Shown piece by piece: positions 50,923-64,000 of a stretch of 64,000 bases of DNA (positions are counted from its first letter, which is position 1; every line of letters begins with the position of its first letter). Position numbers and translations under genes: made by a program. Source of the DNA: Clostridium septicum. Its GTDB lineage: Bacteria; Bacillota; Clostridia; Clostridiales; Clostridiaceae. Under the pieces are notes generated by a model. That model made no database searches. It was not told the origin of the DNA and worked only from the letters and a program-made list of their open reading frames with translations. The DNA is taken from contig NZ_CP023671.1 of assembly GCF_003606265.1 (NCBI RefSeq), forward strand, positions 2,108,001 to 2,172,000. The letters are read 5' to 3'.

Positions 50923-50996
50923 GCGGGTGTAGCTCAATGGTAGAGCCCTTGCCTTCCAAGCAAGTTACGTGAGTTCGATTCTCATCACCCGCTCCA
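50923..50996 (+). tRNA. tRNA-Gly(TCC), copy 2
   Basis: Identical to 50594-50667, with the same spacer after tRNA-Pro. Confidence 0.97.
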
Positions 50997-51019
50997 TAAC
51001 CATTGAAAGATGGTAATAA

Positions 51020-51096
<77 letters not shown>

Positions 51097-51099
51097 TAT

Positions 51100-51176
51100 G
51101 GTGAACGTAGTTCAGTTGGTAGAGCGCCAGTTTGTGGCACTGGTTGTCGTGGGTTCGAGTCCCATCGTTCACCCCA
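51100..51176 (+). tRNA. tRNA-His(GTG)
   Basis: Extra 5' G opposite C73, anticodon GTG in loop TTGTGGC, encoded CCA. Block B copy 1; T-loop has TTCGAGT. Confidence 0.96.
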
Positions 51177-51181
51177 TATGC

Positions 51182-51256
51182 TGGGATATCGCCAAGCGGT
51201 AAGGCACCGCACTTTGACTGCGGTATTCGTAGGTTCAAATCCTGCTATCCCAGCCA
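51182..51256 (+). tRNA. tRNA-Gln(TTG)
   Basis: Acceptor TGGGATA/TATCCCA, anticodon TTG, encoded CCA. Block B copy 1. Confidence 0.96.
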
Positions 51257-51260
51257 TTTT

Positions 51261-51336
51261 GGTTTACTAGCTCAGTCGGTAGAGCACTTGACTTTTAATC
51301 AAGGTGTCCGGGGTTCGATTCCCCGGTAAGCCACCA
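51261..51336 (+). tRNA. tRNA-Lys(TTT)
   Basis: Anticodon stem CTTGA/TCAAG, anticodon TTT, encoded CCA. Block B copy 1. Confidence 0.97.
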
Positions 51337-51345
51337 AATATATAT

Positions 51346-51429
51346 GCAGATGTGGCGGAATTGGCAGACGCACTAGACTTAGGATCTAGCGCCATTGGCG
51401 TGGGGGTTCGACTCCCTTCATCTGCACCA
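51346..51429 (+). tRNA. tRNA-Leu(TAG)
   Basis: Long variable arm as in class II tRNAs, anticodon TAG, encoded CCA. Block B copy 1. Confidence 0.97.
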
Positions 51430-51470
51430 TATATATATTGAAAATTAAATTACCATGTAGATTATTTTAT

Positions 51471-51545
51471 GCGGAAGTGGCTCAATGGTAGAGCGTCACC
51501 TTGCCAAGGTGAATGTTGCGAGTTCGAGTCTCGTCTTTCGCTCCA
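51471..51545 (+). tRNA. tRNA-Gly(GCC)
   Basis: Anticodon GCC in CACCTTGCCAAGGTG, encoded CCA. Block B copy 1. Confidence 0.97.
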
Positions 51546-51550
51546 AATCT

Positions 51551-51624
51551 GCGGGTGTAGCTCAATGGTAGAGCCCTTGCCTTCCAAGCAAGTTACGTGA
51601 GTTCGATTCTCATCACCCGCTCCA
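51551..51624 (+). tRNA. tRNA-Gly(TCC), copy 3
   Basis: Identical to the earlier tRNA-Gly(TCC) copies. Block B copy 1. Confidence 0.97.
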
Positions 51625-51648
51625 TAAACCATTGAAAGATGGTAATAA

Positions 51649-51725
<77 letters not shown>

Positions 51726-51732
51726 TTTATAT

Positions 51733-51808
51733 GCGTTATTAGCTCAGTTGGTAGAGCACCTGACTCTTAATCAGGGTGTCCCGGGTTCGAATCCCTGATG
51801 ACGCACCA
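51733..51808 (+). tRNA. tRNA-Lys(CTT)
   Basis: Acceptor GCGTTAT/ATGACGC, anticodon CTT, encoded CCA. The only single-copy tRNA of the array, lying between the two B blocks. Confidence 0.97.
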
Positions 51809-51811
51809 TAT

Positions 51812-51888
51812 GGTGAACGTAGTTCAGTTGGTAGAGCGCCAGTTTGTGGCACTGGTTGTCGTGGGTTCAAGTCCCATCGTTCACCCCA
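51812..51888 (+). tRNA. tRNA-His(GTG), copy 2
   Basis: As 51100-51176 except one T-loop base (TTCAAGT instead of TTCGAGT). Block B copy 2. Confidence 0.96.
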
Positions 51889-51893
51889 TATGC

Positions 51894-51968
51894 TGGGATA
51901 TCGCCAAGCGGTAAGGCACCGCACTTTGACTGCGGTATTCGTAGGTTCAAATCCTGCTATCCCAGCCA
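51894..51968 (+). tRNA. tRNA-Gln(TTG), copy 2
   Basis: Identical to 51182-51256. Block B copy 2. Confidence 0.96.
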
Positions 51969-51972
51969 TTTT

Positions 51973-52048
51973 GGTTTACTAGCTCAGTCGGTAGAGCACT
52001 TGACTTTTAATCAAGGTGTCCGGGGTTCGATTCCCCGGTAAGCCACCA
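51973..52048 (+). tRNA. tRNA-Lys(TTT), copy 2
   Basis: Identical to 51261-51336. Block B copy 2. Confidence 0.97.
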
Positions 52049-52057
52049 AATATATAT

Positions 52058-52141
52058 GCAGATGTGGCGGAATTGGCAGACGCACTAGACTTAGGATCTA
52101 GCGCCATTGGCGTGGGGGTTCGACTCCCTTCATCTGCACCA
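52058..52141 (+). tRNA. tRNA-Leu(TAG), copy 2
   Basis: Identical to 51346-51429. Block B copy 2. Confidence 0.97.
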
Positions 52142-52180
52142 TATATATTGAAAATTAAATTACCATGTAGATTATTTTAT

Positions 52181-52255
52181 GCGGAAGTGGCTCAATGGTA
52201 GAGCGTCACCTTGCCAAGGTGAATGTTGCGAGTTCGAGTCTCGTCTTTCGCTCCA
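52181..52255 (+). tRNA. tRNA-Gly(GCC), copy 2
   Basis: Identical to 51471-51545. Block B copy 2. Confidence 0.97.
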
Positions 52256-52260
52256 AATCT

Positions 52261-52334
52261 GCGGGTGTAGCTCAATGGTAGAGCCCTTGCCTTCCAAGCA
52301 AGTTACGTGAGTTCGATTCTCATCACCCGCTCCA
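52261..52334 (+). tRNA. tRNA-Gly(TCC), copy 4
   Basis: Identical to the other copies; last tRNA of the array. Confidence 0.97.
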
Positions 52335-52339
52335 TATTA

Positions 52340-52371
52340 AAAAAGACAACTAAAACAGTTGTCTTTTTTTA
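52340..52371 (+). terminator. Terminator of the tRNA array
   Basis: AAAAAGACAACT (52340-52351) pairs with AGTTGTCTTTTT, followed by more T. Confidence 0.92.
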
Positions 52372-52380
52372 TTCTGATAA

Positions 52381-52486
52381 TAATCCACAAATGTGTATGA
52401 AATTGAAAGTTTTCCACAGTTTATAAAGTTGGAAATTAAATTTTTTGTGGATAAAATTCAGAAATTTCCTAAAATTATGTGGAGAA
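52381..52486. promoter_or_regulatory. Cluster of four DnaA-box-like sites
   Basis: TAATCCACA (52381-52389), TTTTCCACA (52410-52418), a perfect TTATCCACA on the - strand (52446-52454) and TTCTCCACA on the - strand (52478-52486). Three are one base from the consensus, at spacings of 29, 36 and 32 bp. It lies before cutC, not next to dnaA. Confidence 0.5.
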
Positions 52487-52522
52487 ATATATATTAAGTG
52501 TGAATTAATTAAGGAGAAAACT

Positions 52523-53149
52523 ATGATTTTTGAGTGCTGTGTTGGTTGTTATGAAGATGCTAAAATTGCAGAAAAAAGAGGCGCAAATAGAATTGAATTA
52601 TGTGATAATTTATTAGAGGGAGGAACAACCCCAAGTTATGGAACGATTAGAGCTGCAGTAGAAAATATTAATATTCCAATAAACGTAATAATAAGGCCTA
52701 GGGGAGGAAATTTTACATATACTCAAGATGAAAAGAACATAATGTACAACGATATAAAGTTATGCAAAGATTTAGGCGTAAATGCTATAGTAATAGGAAG
52801 TCTAACAAATGATAATAAGATAGATAAGGAATTTGTAAAAAAAGCTAAGGAGTTAGCAGGAATTTTAAATATTACATATCATATGGCTTTTGACGAAATA
52901 AGTGATAAGAAAACAGCTATAGATGAATTAGTTGAATTAGGAATAGATAGAATTTTAACTAAAGGTGGAAATAATTCAGCTTTAGAAAATTTAGATAATT
53001 TAAAAGAGCTTATAGTATATGCAGGAGATAGAATAACAATAATCCCAGGAGCAGGAATTAATTCAAAAAATAGAGATATGGTTATATCATATACTGGAGC
53101 AAAAGAAGTTCATGGAACTAAGATTGTAGGAGAATTAAAAATTAAATAA
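52523..53149 (+). CDS. cutC: CutC family protein
   Basis: A 208-aa TIM-barrel protein of the CutC family. It starts MIFECCVGCYEDAKIAEKRGANRIELCDNL and contains NVIIRPRGGNF, ITYHMAFDE and LTKGG, all in family positions. CutC was linked to copper tolerance in some bacteria, but direct evidence is disputed, so the role is uncertain. ATG 52523 follows AAGGAG; earlier in-frame sequence overlaps the DnaA-box region and is not conserved. Confidence 0.88.
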   Translation: MIFECCVGCYEDAKIAEKRGANRIELCDNLLEGGTTPSYGTIRAAVENINIPINVIIRPRGGNFTYTQDEKNIMYNDIKLCKDLGVNAIVIGSLTNDNKIDKEFVKKAKELAGILNITYHMAFDEISDKKTAIDELVELGIDRILTKGGNNSALENLDNLKELIVYAGDRITIIPGAGINSKNRDMVISYTGAKEVHGTKIVGELKIK

Positions 53150-53157
53150 AGTTTATT

Positions 53158-53196
53158 AAAAGGATGTAAAGTTTTATCTTTTCATCCTTTTCTATT
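53158..53196 (+). terminator. Terminator after cutC
   Basis: AAAAGGATG (53158-53166) pairs with CATCCTTTT (53183-53191). Confidence 0.8.
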
Positions 53197-53279
53197 TTAT
53201 AAATATTTACAAAAGTAATTAATATAAAAAAGATTTTATAATATACATATATACAGAAATAATTTAAGGTGATATTGTG

Positions 53280-54924
53280 GTGAATTATAAAAATTTATAT
53301 GATTGTGCAGATTTTGAAATTTTATATAAGTATGATGGAACTCTAGGAGAGATTTATTCAAAAAATAAAACTAAATTTGTATTATTGTCACCAACTGCGT
53401 AAAGTTAAAGTATGTTTGTATGGCAATAATGGTAGAGATTATTATAATTATTTAGTTACTATAGATGATATAGAGAATGAGGTAGTAGATCTATATGCTA
53501 AGGCTGTTGGTGTTAATGATGATAGGGGAATGGTAGTAGATTTAGAATCTACTAATCCAGATGGATGGAGTTTGCAAAATAGACCTATTTTAAAGAAGGC
53601 AACAGATGCCATAATTTACGAAATACACATTAGAGATTTCTCAATAGATGAAAATTCAGGGGTAAGTATTGATTATAAAGGTAAATATAGAGGAATGTGT
53701 GAAAAAGCTACTAAACTATTAAATAGTAATATTAGAACTGGAATAGATTATTTAAAGGAACTAGGGATAAATGTATTACATTTATTACAGGTCTTTGATT
53801 ATAAAAGTATTGATGAAAGCAAGTTAGAATATCATCATTATAATTTGGGATATGATCCCCAAAATTATAATGTACCTGAAGGAGCATATTCCAGCGATCC
53901 ATTTAATGCAAAAGTTAGAATCAGAGAGTTTAAAGATATGATAAGGAATTTTCACAACTTAGGAATTAATATGGTTATGGATGTTGTATATAATCATACT
54001 ACAGATACTGAAAATTCAAATTTTAATTATATAGTACCAGGATATTATTATAGAAAAAATGACCATGGAACTTTTTCCAATGCATCACAATGTGGAAATG
54101 AAATAGCATCAGAGAGATATATGGTAAGAAAATTTATTGTGAATTCCCTTTGTTATTGGACAAAAGAATATAAAATTGATGGATTTAGATTTGATTTAAT
54201 GGGAATTCATGATATAGAAACTATGAAGATAATACGTAGAAAATTATATGAGATAGATAAAAGTATATCAAATAAGGCATGGGCAAATGAGCCTTATCAA
54301 ACTATAACATATACTTCATCACATGATAATTATACATTATGGGATAAGTTAAATATAAGCACTCAAAATGAAACTAAAGAAAATAGAGTTAAAATGAATA
54401 AATTAGCAGCGGCTATAATATTAACATCACAGGGAATACCATTTATATATGTAGGGTATGAATTATTAAGAATTAAAAAAAGAATAGATGGGACATTAGA
54501 AGAAAATAGCTATAATTCCCCAAGATAGTGTAAATAAAATAGAGTGGATAAGAAAAAAACATATATAAATGTTTTTAATTATTATAAAGTATTAATTGAA
54601 TTAAGAAAAAATTATGCTGCTTTTAAAATGAATAGTAAAAAAGAAATTATTAAAAATATTTCATTTTTTAAGAAAGGTGAAAACTTTAATTGTAATAATG
54701 TGGTTGGATATTCGATTAATAGAAAAGAAGTAAAGGATACTTGGGATAAGATAGTTGTTATTTTTAATGCTAATAATAAAGATATAACAATAAATTTACC
54801 TGATAAGAATTGGGATATAGTTGTAAATGGAGAACTATCAGGGATAAATAGTATAAGTAGGATAGAAGGGGATAAAATAAAAGTTTCTGCAATCTCTGCT
54901 TATGTGTTAGTTAAGCAAAAATAA
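53280..54924 (+). pseudogene. Decayed type I pullulanase (GH13) gene
   Basis: The protein reads from GTG 53280 (RBS AAGGTGAT) as NYKNLYDCADFE...LLSPTA, then hits TAA at 53400. The expected continuation KVKVCLYGNNGRDYYNY is in another frame, as if two bases were lost near 53400. GH13 landmarks follow: YDPQNYNVPEG, MDVVYNHT and the nucleophile segment DGFRFDLMGIHD. The segment between EIDKSI and TYTSSHDNYTLWDKL is far too short, so at least about 80 residues, including the GEGW acid/base Glu, are deleted. A second break occurs at 54522 (one extra base; TAG at 54526 and TAA at 54535) and the original frame returns after an A-run at 54553-54559. The C-terminal INVFNYYKVLIELRKN and beta-domain are recognisable. 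No active enzyme is expected. Confidence 0.9.
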
Positions 54925-54956
54925 GGTTAATATAAATGCTAAAAAATATAATAAAT

Positions 54957-54995
54957 AAAAAAGACTATATCTTACAAACTGATATAGTCTTTTTT
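54957..54995. terminator. Bidirectional terminator between pseudogene and tRNA-Arg
   Basis: A stem of about 15 bp, 54957-54971/54981-54995, with T runs on both strands. On the - strand it ends the tRNA transcript immediately after its CCA. Confidence 0.9.
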
Positions 54996-55071
54996 GGTGC
55001 ACCTAGAGGGATTCGAACCCCCGACGCCTGGATTCGAAGTCCAGCACTCTATCCAACTGAGCTATAGATGC
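54995..55071 (-). tRNA. tRNA-Arg(TCG)
   Basis: On the - strand: acceptor GCATCTA/TAGGTGC, anticodon stem CTGGA/TCCAG, loop CTTCGAA giving anticodon TCG, encoded CCA. The only tRNA on this strand in the window. Confidence 0.95.
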
Positions 55072-55373
55072 AAATTATACTAATATATTATAATACCTTA
55101 CATGTGATAATTCTAGGTAGATTTATTAAAATAAAATAATTTATTTTAATATATTACCATTTACTAAAATAAAAATCCTTTAAACAGTTCCTAGTGTGTC
55201 AATACAAGAAAAATAAAGAAAAAATATGTATAATTGTAGAAAAATAAGAATAATTTAATCAGAATACAAAATAAATGGGAGATTAAATATAATCCTATGA
55301 TAAAATGATTCATGTCCTTAGGAAATGCGTTAGAGATGACGCAAAAGTATTTTAAAGCATATTAAAAAATATG
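55072..55373 (+). other. AT-rich region upstream of the rRNA promoter
   Basis: No gene, 5S rRNA or clear second rRNA promoter seen. A small TGCGT/ACGCA hairpin is at 55326-55343. Confidence 0.5.
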
Positions 55374-55402
55374 TTGACAAAAAAAACTTAAGGTGCTAAG
55401 AT
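55374..55402 (+). promoter_or_regulatory. rRNA operon promoter
   Basis: TTGACA (55374-55379), 17-bp spacer, TAAGAT (55397-55402). The leader then carries TTGAAAATTGAACAG (55431-55445), which pairs with 57101-57120 to form the pre-16S processing stem. Confidence 0.8.
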
Positions 55403-55524
55403 AAGAAAGTCGCTTGAAGCGATGAGATCTTTGAAAATTGAACAGAATAAAAGTTAAGTAATAACCAGCAATTCTTTTGAGAGTCTTAAAAGACTCAAAG
55501 TAATTTGAGCAACAGATTAAACTT

Positions 55525-57040
<1,516 letters not shown>

Positions 57041-57141
57041 TATGGAGAAATCTAGTTAACAAGATGATTAACTAGTAATAACTCAAAAGATATGGTATCT
57101 TAACTTCTGTTCAATTTTGAGGGATTTTCCTTCGAAATTAT

Positions 57142-57218
<77 letters not shown>

Positions 57219-57418
57219 TTGTTCTTTGAAAATTGCACATGAATTAAAAACAACTTAAGTGAGAATCTAAATTTAGAATTTAGTTATTTGAACTTACTCC
57301 TGAAAGCGTATGTGAACAGGAGTTTCAAATTAACGAAAGTTAATTGAGAAGTGACAACAAGCCAAGAATAATATTCTTTGTGAAAGTAAATTAACTCTTT
57401 GTAAAAGAGAACCGTATA

Positions 57419-60323
<2,905 letters not shown>

Positions 60324-60429
60324 AACAAAAAGATGAAACTTAGCAGAGCTGAGTGAATTCGAGAAACGAAATCAAAGATTTTGGCTCTCATTCATGTGCA
60401 ATTTTCAGAGAATATATTCTGAATAATAT

Positions 60430-60504
<75 letters not shown>

Positions 60505-60513
60505 TTATTTAAT

Positions 60514-60567
60514 AAAAATAGTTTTATAAGAATGGAAACAATCTATTTTTATAAAACTATTTTTTTG
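60514..60567 (+). terminator. Terminator of the rRNA operon
   Basis: AAAAATAGTTTTATAA (60514-60529) pairs perfectly with its complement (60549-60564), then T residues. Confidence 0.9.
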
Positions 60568-60795
60568 CGCGTTAATTTTTATTCAAATGGGATAATATAT
60601 ATTATTAAAATTACATAGTTAATAATATTATTTATGTACACTTATTTTGAAATTTTAGTCATTTAAAGGCGAAAAGGTATGTAATTTTGTAACTTTTTCG
60701 TAACTTTTGGTTAATAAAATGTAAATTATTAAAGTGGACAAGGGTATATAATTAATTTAGATGATTTATTAGCTTTATAGGAGTGTGTTAAAAAT

Positions 60796-61734
60796 ATGAA
60801 AAAATCCAAAAAAATGATAAAAAGGAAGAAGCAAAAGAATTTTATTATATTTGTAAGCGCATTAATTTTTTGCGTATTTGCAGTGATTTTTCTTTCAACT
60901 AAATTAAAAAATGATACTATAGATATAAAGGCAGATGAAATAGAGAATAAGAATAGTAGTGAAAATCCCAAAACATCAGAAGTAAATTCTGATAAACCTA
61001 AAGAAGTTACTTTAGATAATTCAAATTATCTATCATTAAAAGATGATCCAAATGCAGATGATGCATCAGTGGTATTACCTGAAACAATGTATAAATGGAA
61101 CTTTCAAAGAACCGATGGAAAAAAGATAGCATATCTTACATTTGATGACGGTCCATCAGAGAATGTAACTGGTAAAATATTAGATACATTAAAAGATAAT
61201 AATATAAAAGCTACATTCTTCACTTTAGGATCAGCAATAGAGGAAAATCCTAAATCAGGTGAATTACTTAAAAGAATGGTTAAAGAAGGACATGCTATAG
61301 CGAATCATGGATATTCTCATGATTATAAAATTTTATATCCTAACGGTTCAGTAGATGTAAATTCTTTCATGAATGATATGGAAAAAAACAGAAAAATACT
61401 TAAAGAAAAACTAGGTAAGGATTTTGATACCAGAGTAATTAGATTACCTGGTGGACATGGAACTTGGGATGGAGTAAGTGCATTAGATGCTGAACTATCA
61501 AAACAAGGGTTATACCAAGTAGATTGGAATTCATTAAACGGAGATGCAGAGGCAAATAATCGCTCAACAGAGGAACTAATTGGAAGGTTAAGGGAAACAA
61601 TTGACCAGTTTGATTATGATACTGTAATAGTATTAATGCATGATTCAGCAGGAAAGAAAACAACAGCTGAGTATTTACAAAATGCTATAGATTACTTAAG
61701 AGCAAAGGGTTTTGAATTTAGAACATTAAAATAA
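60796..61734 (+). CDS. Polysaccharide deacetylase (NodB domain), membrane-anchored
   Basis: A 312-aa carbohydrate esterase family 4 protein. A very basic N-terminus (MKKSKKMIKRKKQK) and one helix at about 16-37 anchor it, then a Ser/Lys-rich linker leads to the NodB domain from about residue 110. Catalytic motifs are intact: TFDDGPS (base and metal Asp), HGYSHD (metal His pair), RLPGG and LMHDS. It probably removes acetyl groups from peptidoglycan, as PgdA does, giving lysozyme resistance. RBS AGGAGTG. Own terminator. Confidence 0.9.
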   Translation: MKKSKKMIKRKKQKNFIIFVSALIFCVFAVIFLSTKLKNDTIDIKADEIENKNSSENPKTSEVNSDKPKEVTLDNSNYLSLKDDPNADDASVVLPETMYKWNFQRTDGKKIAYLTFDDGPSENVTGKILDTLKDNNIKATFFTLGSAIEENPKSGELLKRMVKEGHAIANHGYSHDYKILYPNGSVDVNSFMNDMEKNRKILKEKLGKDFDTRVIRLPGGHGTWDGVSALDAELSKQGLYQVDWNSLNGDAEANNRSTEELIGRLRETIDQFDYDTVIVLMHDSAGKKTTAEYLQNAIDYLRAKGFEFRTLK

Positions 61735-61762
61735 AGAGACGGTAAACCGTCTCTTTATTTTA
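61730..61762 (+). terminator. Terminator after the deacetylase
   Basis: AATAAAGAGACGG (61730-61742) pairs perfectly with CCGTCTCTTTATT (61747-61759). Confidence 0.9.
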
Positions 61763-61839
61763 TATATTTAGATAATTGGAAAAAATTAATACTTAAAGTA
61801 TTATATAAATTAAGGAATAATATTTTTAGAGGTGATTTT

Positions 61840-62520
61840 ATGGGAAAAGTTTTATTAGTAGAAGATGAGGCTAGTATTAGAGGATTTTTAAAGATAAATT
61901 TAAAAAGAAATGATTTAAAGGTATTAGAAACAGATAACGGAGAAGATGGATTAAAAATTGCAGATTTAGAAAGACCTGAAATAGCTATTTTAGATGTAAT
62001 GTTACCTGGAATAGATGGTTTTGAAGTTTGTGATACATTAAGAAGGAAATATCCAAATATGGGTATAATAATGTTAACAGCTAAAAGTCAAGATATAGAT
62101 AAAATTATGGGATTAGAGTATGGTGCAGATGATTATATAGTAAAACCTTTTAATCCAATAGAAGTAGTTTTAAGAGTTAAAGCTCTTTTAAGAAGGATTG
62201 TAGAGAAACAAAATAAAAGAGAAAAATTAATAGTTGGTAATTTTACTATAGATTTATATTCTCAAAAATTATTGAAACAAGAAGAAGAGATAGATCTTAC
62301 ACCTAAAGAATATCTATTAATGAAACTATTTTTAGAGAATCCTAATAGAGCATTTAAAAGGGATGAATTATTAGATTTAGTTTGGGGAGAAAATTATTTT
62401 GGTGATCCTAAAATAATAGATGTAAATATAAGAAGGTTAAGGGCTAAAATAGAAGATGATTCATATGAACCAAAATATATAGAAACTGTATGGGGAATTG
62501 GATATAGATGGAGAGTTTAA
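61840..62520 (+). CDS. OmpR/PhoB-family response regulator
   Basis: A 226-aa regulator. The receiver domain has the acidic pair VEDEAS, phospho-acceptor Asp in AILDVMLPGIDG, LTAK and VKPF. The DNA-binding winged helix has LTPKEYLLMKLFLENPNR and DVNIRRLRAKIE, ending in VWGIGYRW. RBS AGAGGTGA. It overlaps the sensor kinase by 13 bases, so the pair is coupled. Target genes unknown; envelope genes nearby are candidates. Confidence 0.93.
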   Translation: MGKVLLVEDEASIRGFLKINLKRNDLKVLETDNGEDGLKIADLERPEIAILDVMLPGIDGFEVCDTLRRKYPNMGIIMLTAKSQDIDKIMGLEYGADDYIVKPFNPIEVVLRVKALLRRIVEKQNKREKLIVGNFTIDLYSQKLLKQEEEIDLTPKEYLLMKLFLENPNRAFKRDELLDLVWGENYFGDPKIIDVNIRRLRAKIEDDSYEPKYIETVWGIGYRWRV

Positions 62521-63914
62521 AAAGTAAAAGTATAAAAATTAGGCTTATAAGAAATTTTTTTATAGTTATTTTTTCAATAATAGTTTTTTTAAATGTATTA
62601 TTACTTATTTTTGTTAGAAAATATTATTATGATAACACTGAAGAACTATTAAGAAATCAAATTAAGGTTTCAACCAATTTTTATAATAAATATTTTTCGG
62701 CAGCATCATTGGTTGATGTTATTTCAGATAATGTTGATGCTTTTTGGAATCAAAGTAATGCTCAAGTAGAGATTTTAGATAATAAAGGTAAATTATTAAT
62801 GGATTCTATAGGCGTTAAAGATGAAGAATTGTTAAAAACTCCAGATATAGAAAAAGCTATTAATGGGCATATTAGCAGATGGATTGGAAACGTAGATTAT
62901 TATAAAAATAAGATTATGGTAGTATCAGCACCGATTACATCTAATGGTAGCGTAGTTGGGGTTATAAGATTAATAACATCTATGGAAGCAGTAGATGGAA
63001 CTATAGAAGTAATAGTAGGATTCTTTTTAATTATATCAATATTAGTATTAGTTATAGGAGTTATTCTTAGTATTTTGATTTCTAATAGTATAATTGAGCC
63101 AATAAATTCACTTACACTTATAGCCGAAAAAATGGCTTCAGGGGATATGGCGATAAGAAGTAAAGTAAAAGATGAGGATGAGGTTGGTAAATTAGCTAAT
63201 ACTTTAAATTATATGGCCGATGAGTTAGAAAAAAGAGAACAACTTAAAAATGAATTTATATCATCTGTATCTCATGAATTAAGGACTCCTCTTACTGCTA
63301 TAAAAGGTTGGGCTATAACATTAAATGATGAATCAACAGATAAAGAAACACTAAAGGTTGGTTTTGATATAATAGAAAAAGAAACAGAACGACTAACTAG
63401 TATGGTGGAAGAATTATTAGATTTTTCAAGGCTAATTAATGATAATATATCATTAAAAAAAGCAAATGTAGATTTAGATACTTTTATTATTTATATTAAA
63501 AATTATATGTCGCCTAGAGCTAACAGGGAAGGATTAAATTTTAAAGTAAATAAGTTAAATAATTTAGGAAGAGTATATATAGATGGAAATAGATTGAAAC
63601 AAATTTTAATAAATTTATTAGATAATTCTTTCAAATTTACTGAATCAGGAGGAAAGGTGTCTTTAACGGTTTCTAATGAGAGTGAGTATATAAAATTTAT
63701 AATAGAGGATAATGGAATAGGTATATCTAAGGAAGACCTCCCACGAGTTAAAGAAAAATTCTTTAAAGGAAAAACATCTAAATCTCAAAATGGAATTGGG
63801 TTATCAATATGTGATGAAATAATAAAATTACATAATGGAAAGTTTAATATTAATAGTACTTTGGGCATAGGAACAGTTGTAGAAGTAATTATTCCCATTG
63901 AAGTAGAGGAGTAA
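62508..63914 (+). CDS. Sensor histidine kinase
   Basis: A 468-aa membrane kinase. Helix 1 lies at about 11-33, an extracellular sensor domain of about 130 residues follows, helix 2 at about 165-193, then a HAMP linker and HisKA with the phospho-His in SVSHELRTPLTAIKGW. The ATPase domain has N-box INLLDNSFKF, G1 DNGIGIS, F-box KEKFFKG and G2 GIGLSICDEI. It starts inside the response regulator gene. A lipoprotein gene follows 5 bp later, probably in the same operon. Confidence 0.93.
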   Translation: MESLKSKSIKIRLIRNFFIVIFSIIVFLNVLLLIFVRKYYYDNTEELLRNQIKVSTNFYNKYFSAASLVDVISDNVDAFWNQSNAQVEILDNKGKLLMDSIGVKDEELLKTPDIEKAINGHISRWIGNVDYYKNKIMVVSAPITSNGSVVGVIRLITSMEAVDGTIEVIVGFFLIISILVLVIGVILSILISNSIIEPINSLTLIAEKMASGDMAIRSKVKDEDEVGKLANTLNYMADELEKREQLKNEFISSVSHELRTPLTAIKGWAITLNDESTDKETLKVGFDIIEKETERLTSMVEELLDFSRLINDNISLKKANVDLDTFIIYIKNYMSPRANREGLNFKVNKLNNLGRVYIDGNRLKQILINLLDNSFKFTESGGKVSLTVSNESEYIKFIIEDNGIGISKEDLPRVKEKFFKGKTSKSQNGIGLSICDEIIKLHNGKFNINSTLGIGTVVEVIIPIEVEE

Positions 63915-63919
63915 TATAA

Positions 63920-64000
63920 ATGAAAAAATTTATTTATTTTATAAATATTTTTGTGGTTTTATTTTTGCTTTCAGGCTGTCACAAAATAGGGGGAAAAGAT
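63920..64000 (+). CDS. Lipoprotein, 3'-truncated by window edge
   Basis: Only 27 codons are present. A basic start (MKKF), hydrophobic core and lipobox LLSGC show a lipoprotein signal with Cys at residue 20. It follows the kinase by 5 bp, so it is likely a third member of the two-component operon, perhaps an accessory sensor. Function cannot be read. Confidence 0.75.
   Translation, partial: MKKFIYFINIFVVLFLLSGCHKIGGKD

Overview
The window is low-GC, with genes almost all on the + strand, strong AGGAGG-type ribosome binding sites and many U-tailed hairpin terminators. Gene content (Rex-linked crt-bcd-etfBA-hbd operon, monomeric [FeFe] hydrogenase, HrcA/CIRCE-type groESL, guanine riboswitch on guaB) and the 16S rRNA point to an anaerobic Clostridium sensu stricto (cluster I). 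I do not assign a species.

Layout. 1-4.5 kb: 3' part of a mannose-1-P guanylyltransferase, a zinc-dependent phospholipase C-like protein, and a CadC-type repressor with a CadA-type metal ATPase behind a palindromic operator. 4.5-10.8 kb: an orphan structured RNA, the redox repressor Rex, and the butyryl-CoA pathway operon with a near-consensus Rex box in front. 10.8-18.5 kb: a C_GCAxxG_C_C protein, an 8-oxoguanine glycosylase, a BadF-type sugar kinase and an aga-like amino-sugar operon (GntR regulator, AgaS, EIIA, two-subunit tagatose-bisphosphate aldolase). 18.5-33 kb: hydrogenase, TVP38 membrane protein, groESL, a pseudopilin with its peptidase, riboswitch-guaB, guaA, pgi, a seven-repeat triple-tyrosine protein and a lytic transglycosylase. 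33-40 kb: rsuA-type pseudouridine synthase, a second small RNA candidate with C-rich loops, a TetR/membrane protein pair, and a cassette of a secreted Cys-free peptide plus a split FtsX/MacB-like ABC system. 40-50.3 kb: pcrA, ligA, small membrane proteins, a solute-binding protein without a lipobox, an unrecognised 552-aa protein, rph-rdgB-yfcE.

50.5-60.6 kb is rich in stable RNA: 20 tRNA genes built from two tandemly duplicated blocks, a DnaA-box-like cluster before cutC, a decayed pullulanase gene, one tRNA-Arg on the - strand, and a 16S-tRNA-Ile-23S-tRNA-Asn operon with no 5S gene after the 23S. The window ends with a polysaccharide deacetylase, a two-component system and the start of a lipoprotein gene.

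The items most worth following up are the peptide/ABC cassette (36.37-39.79 kb), the two unassigned small RNAs (4.56 and 34.13 kb), the duplicated tRNA array and the DnaA-box cluster. All family assignments come from reading motifs, not from database searches.
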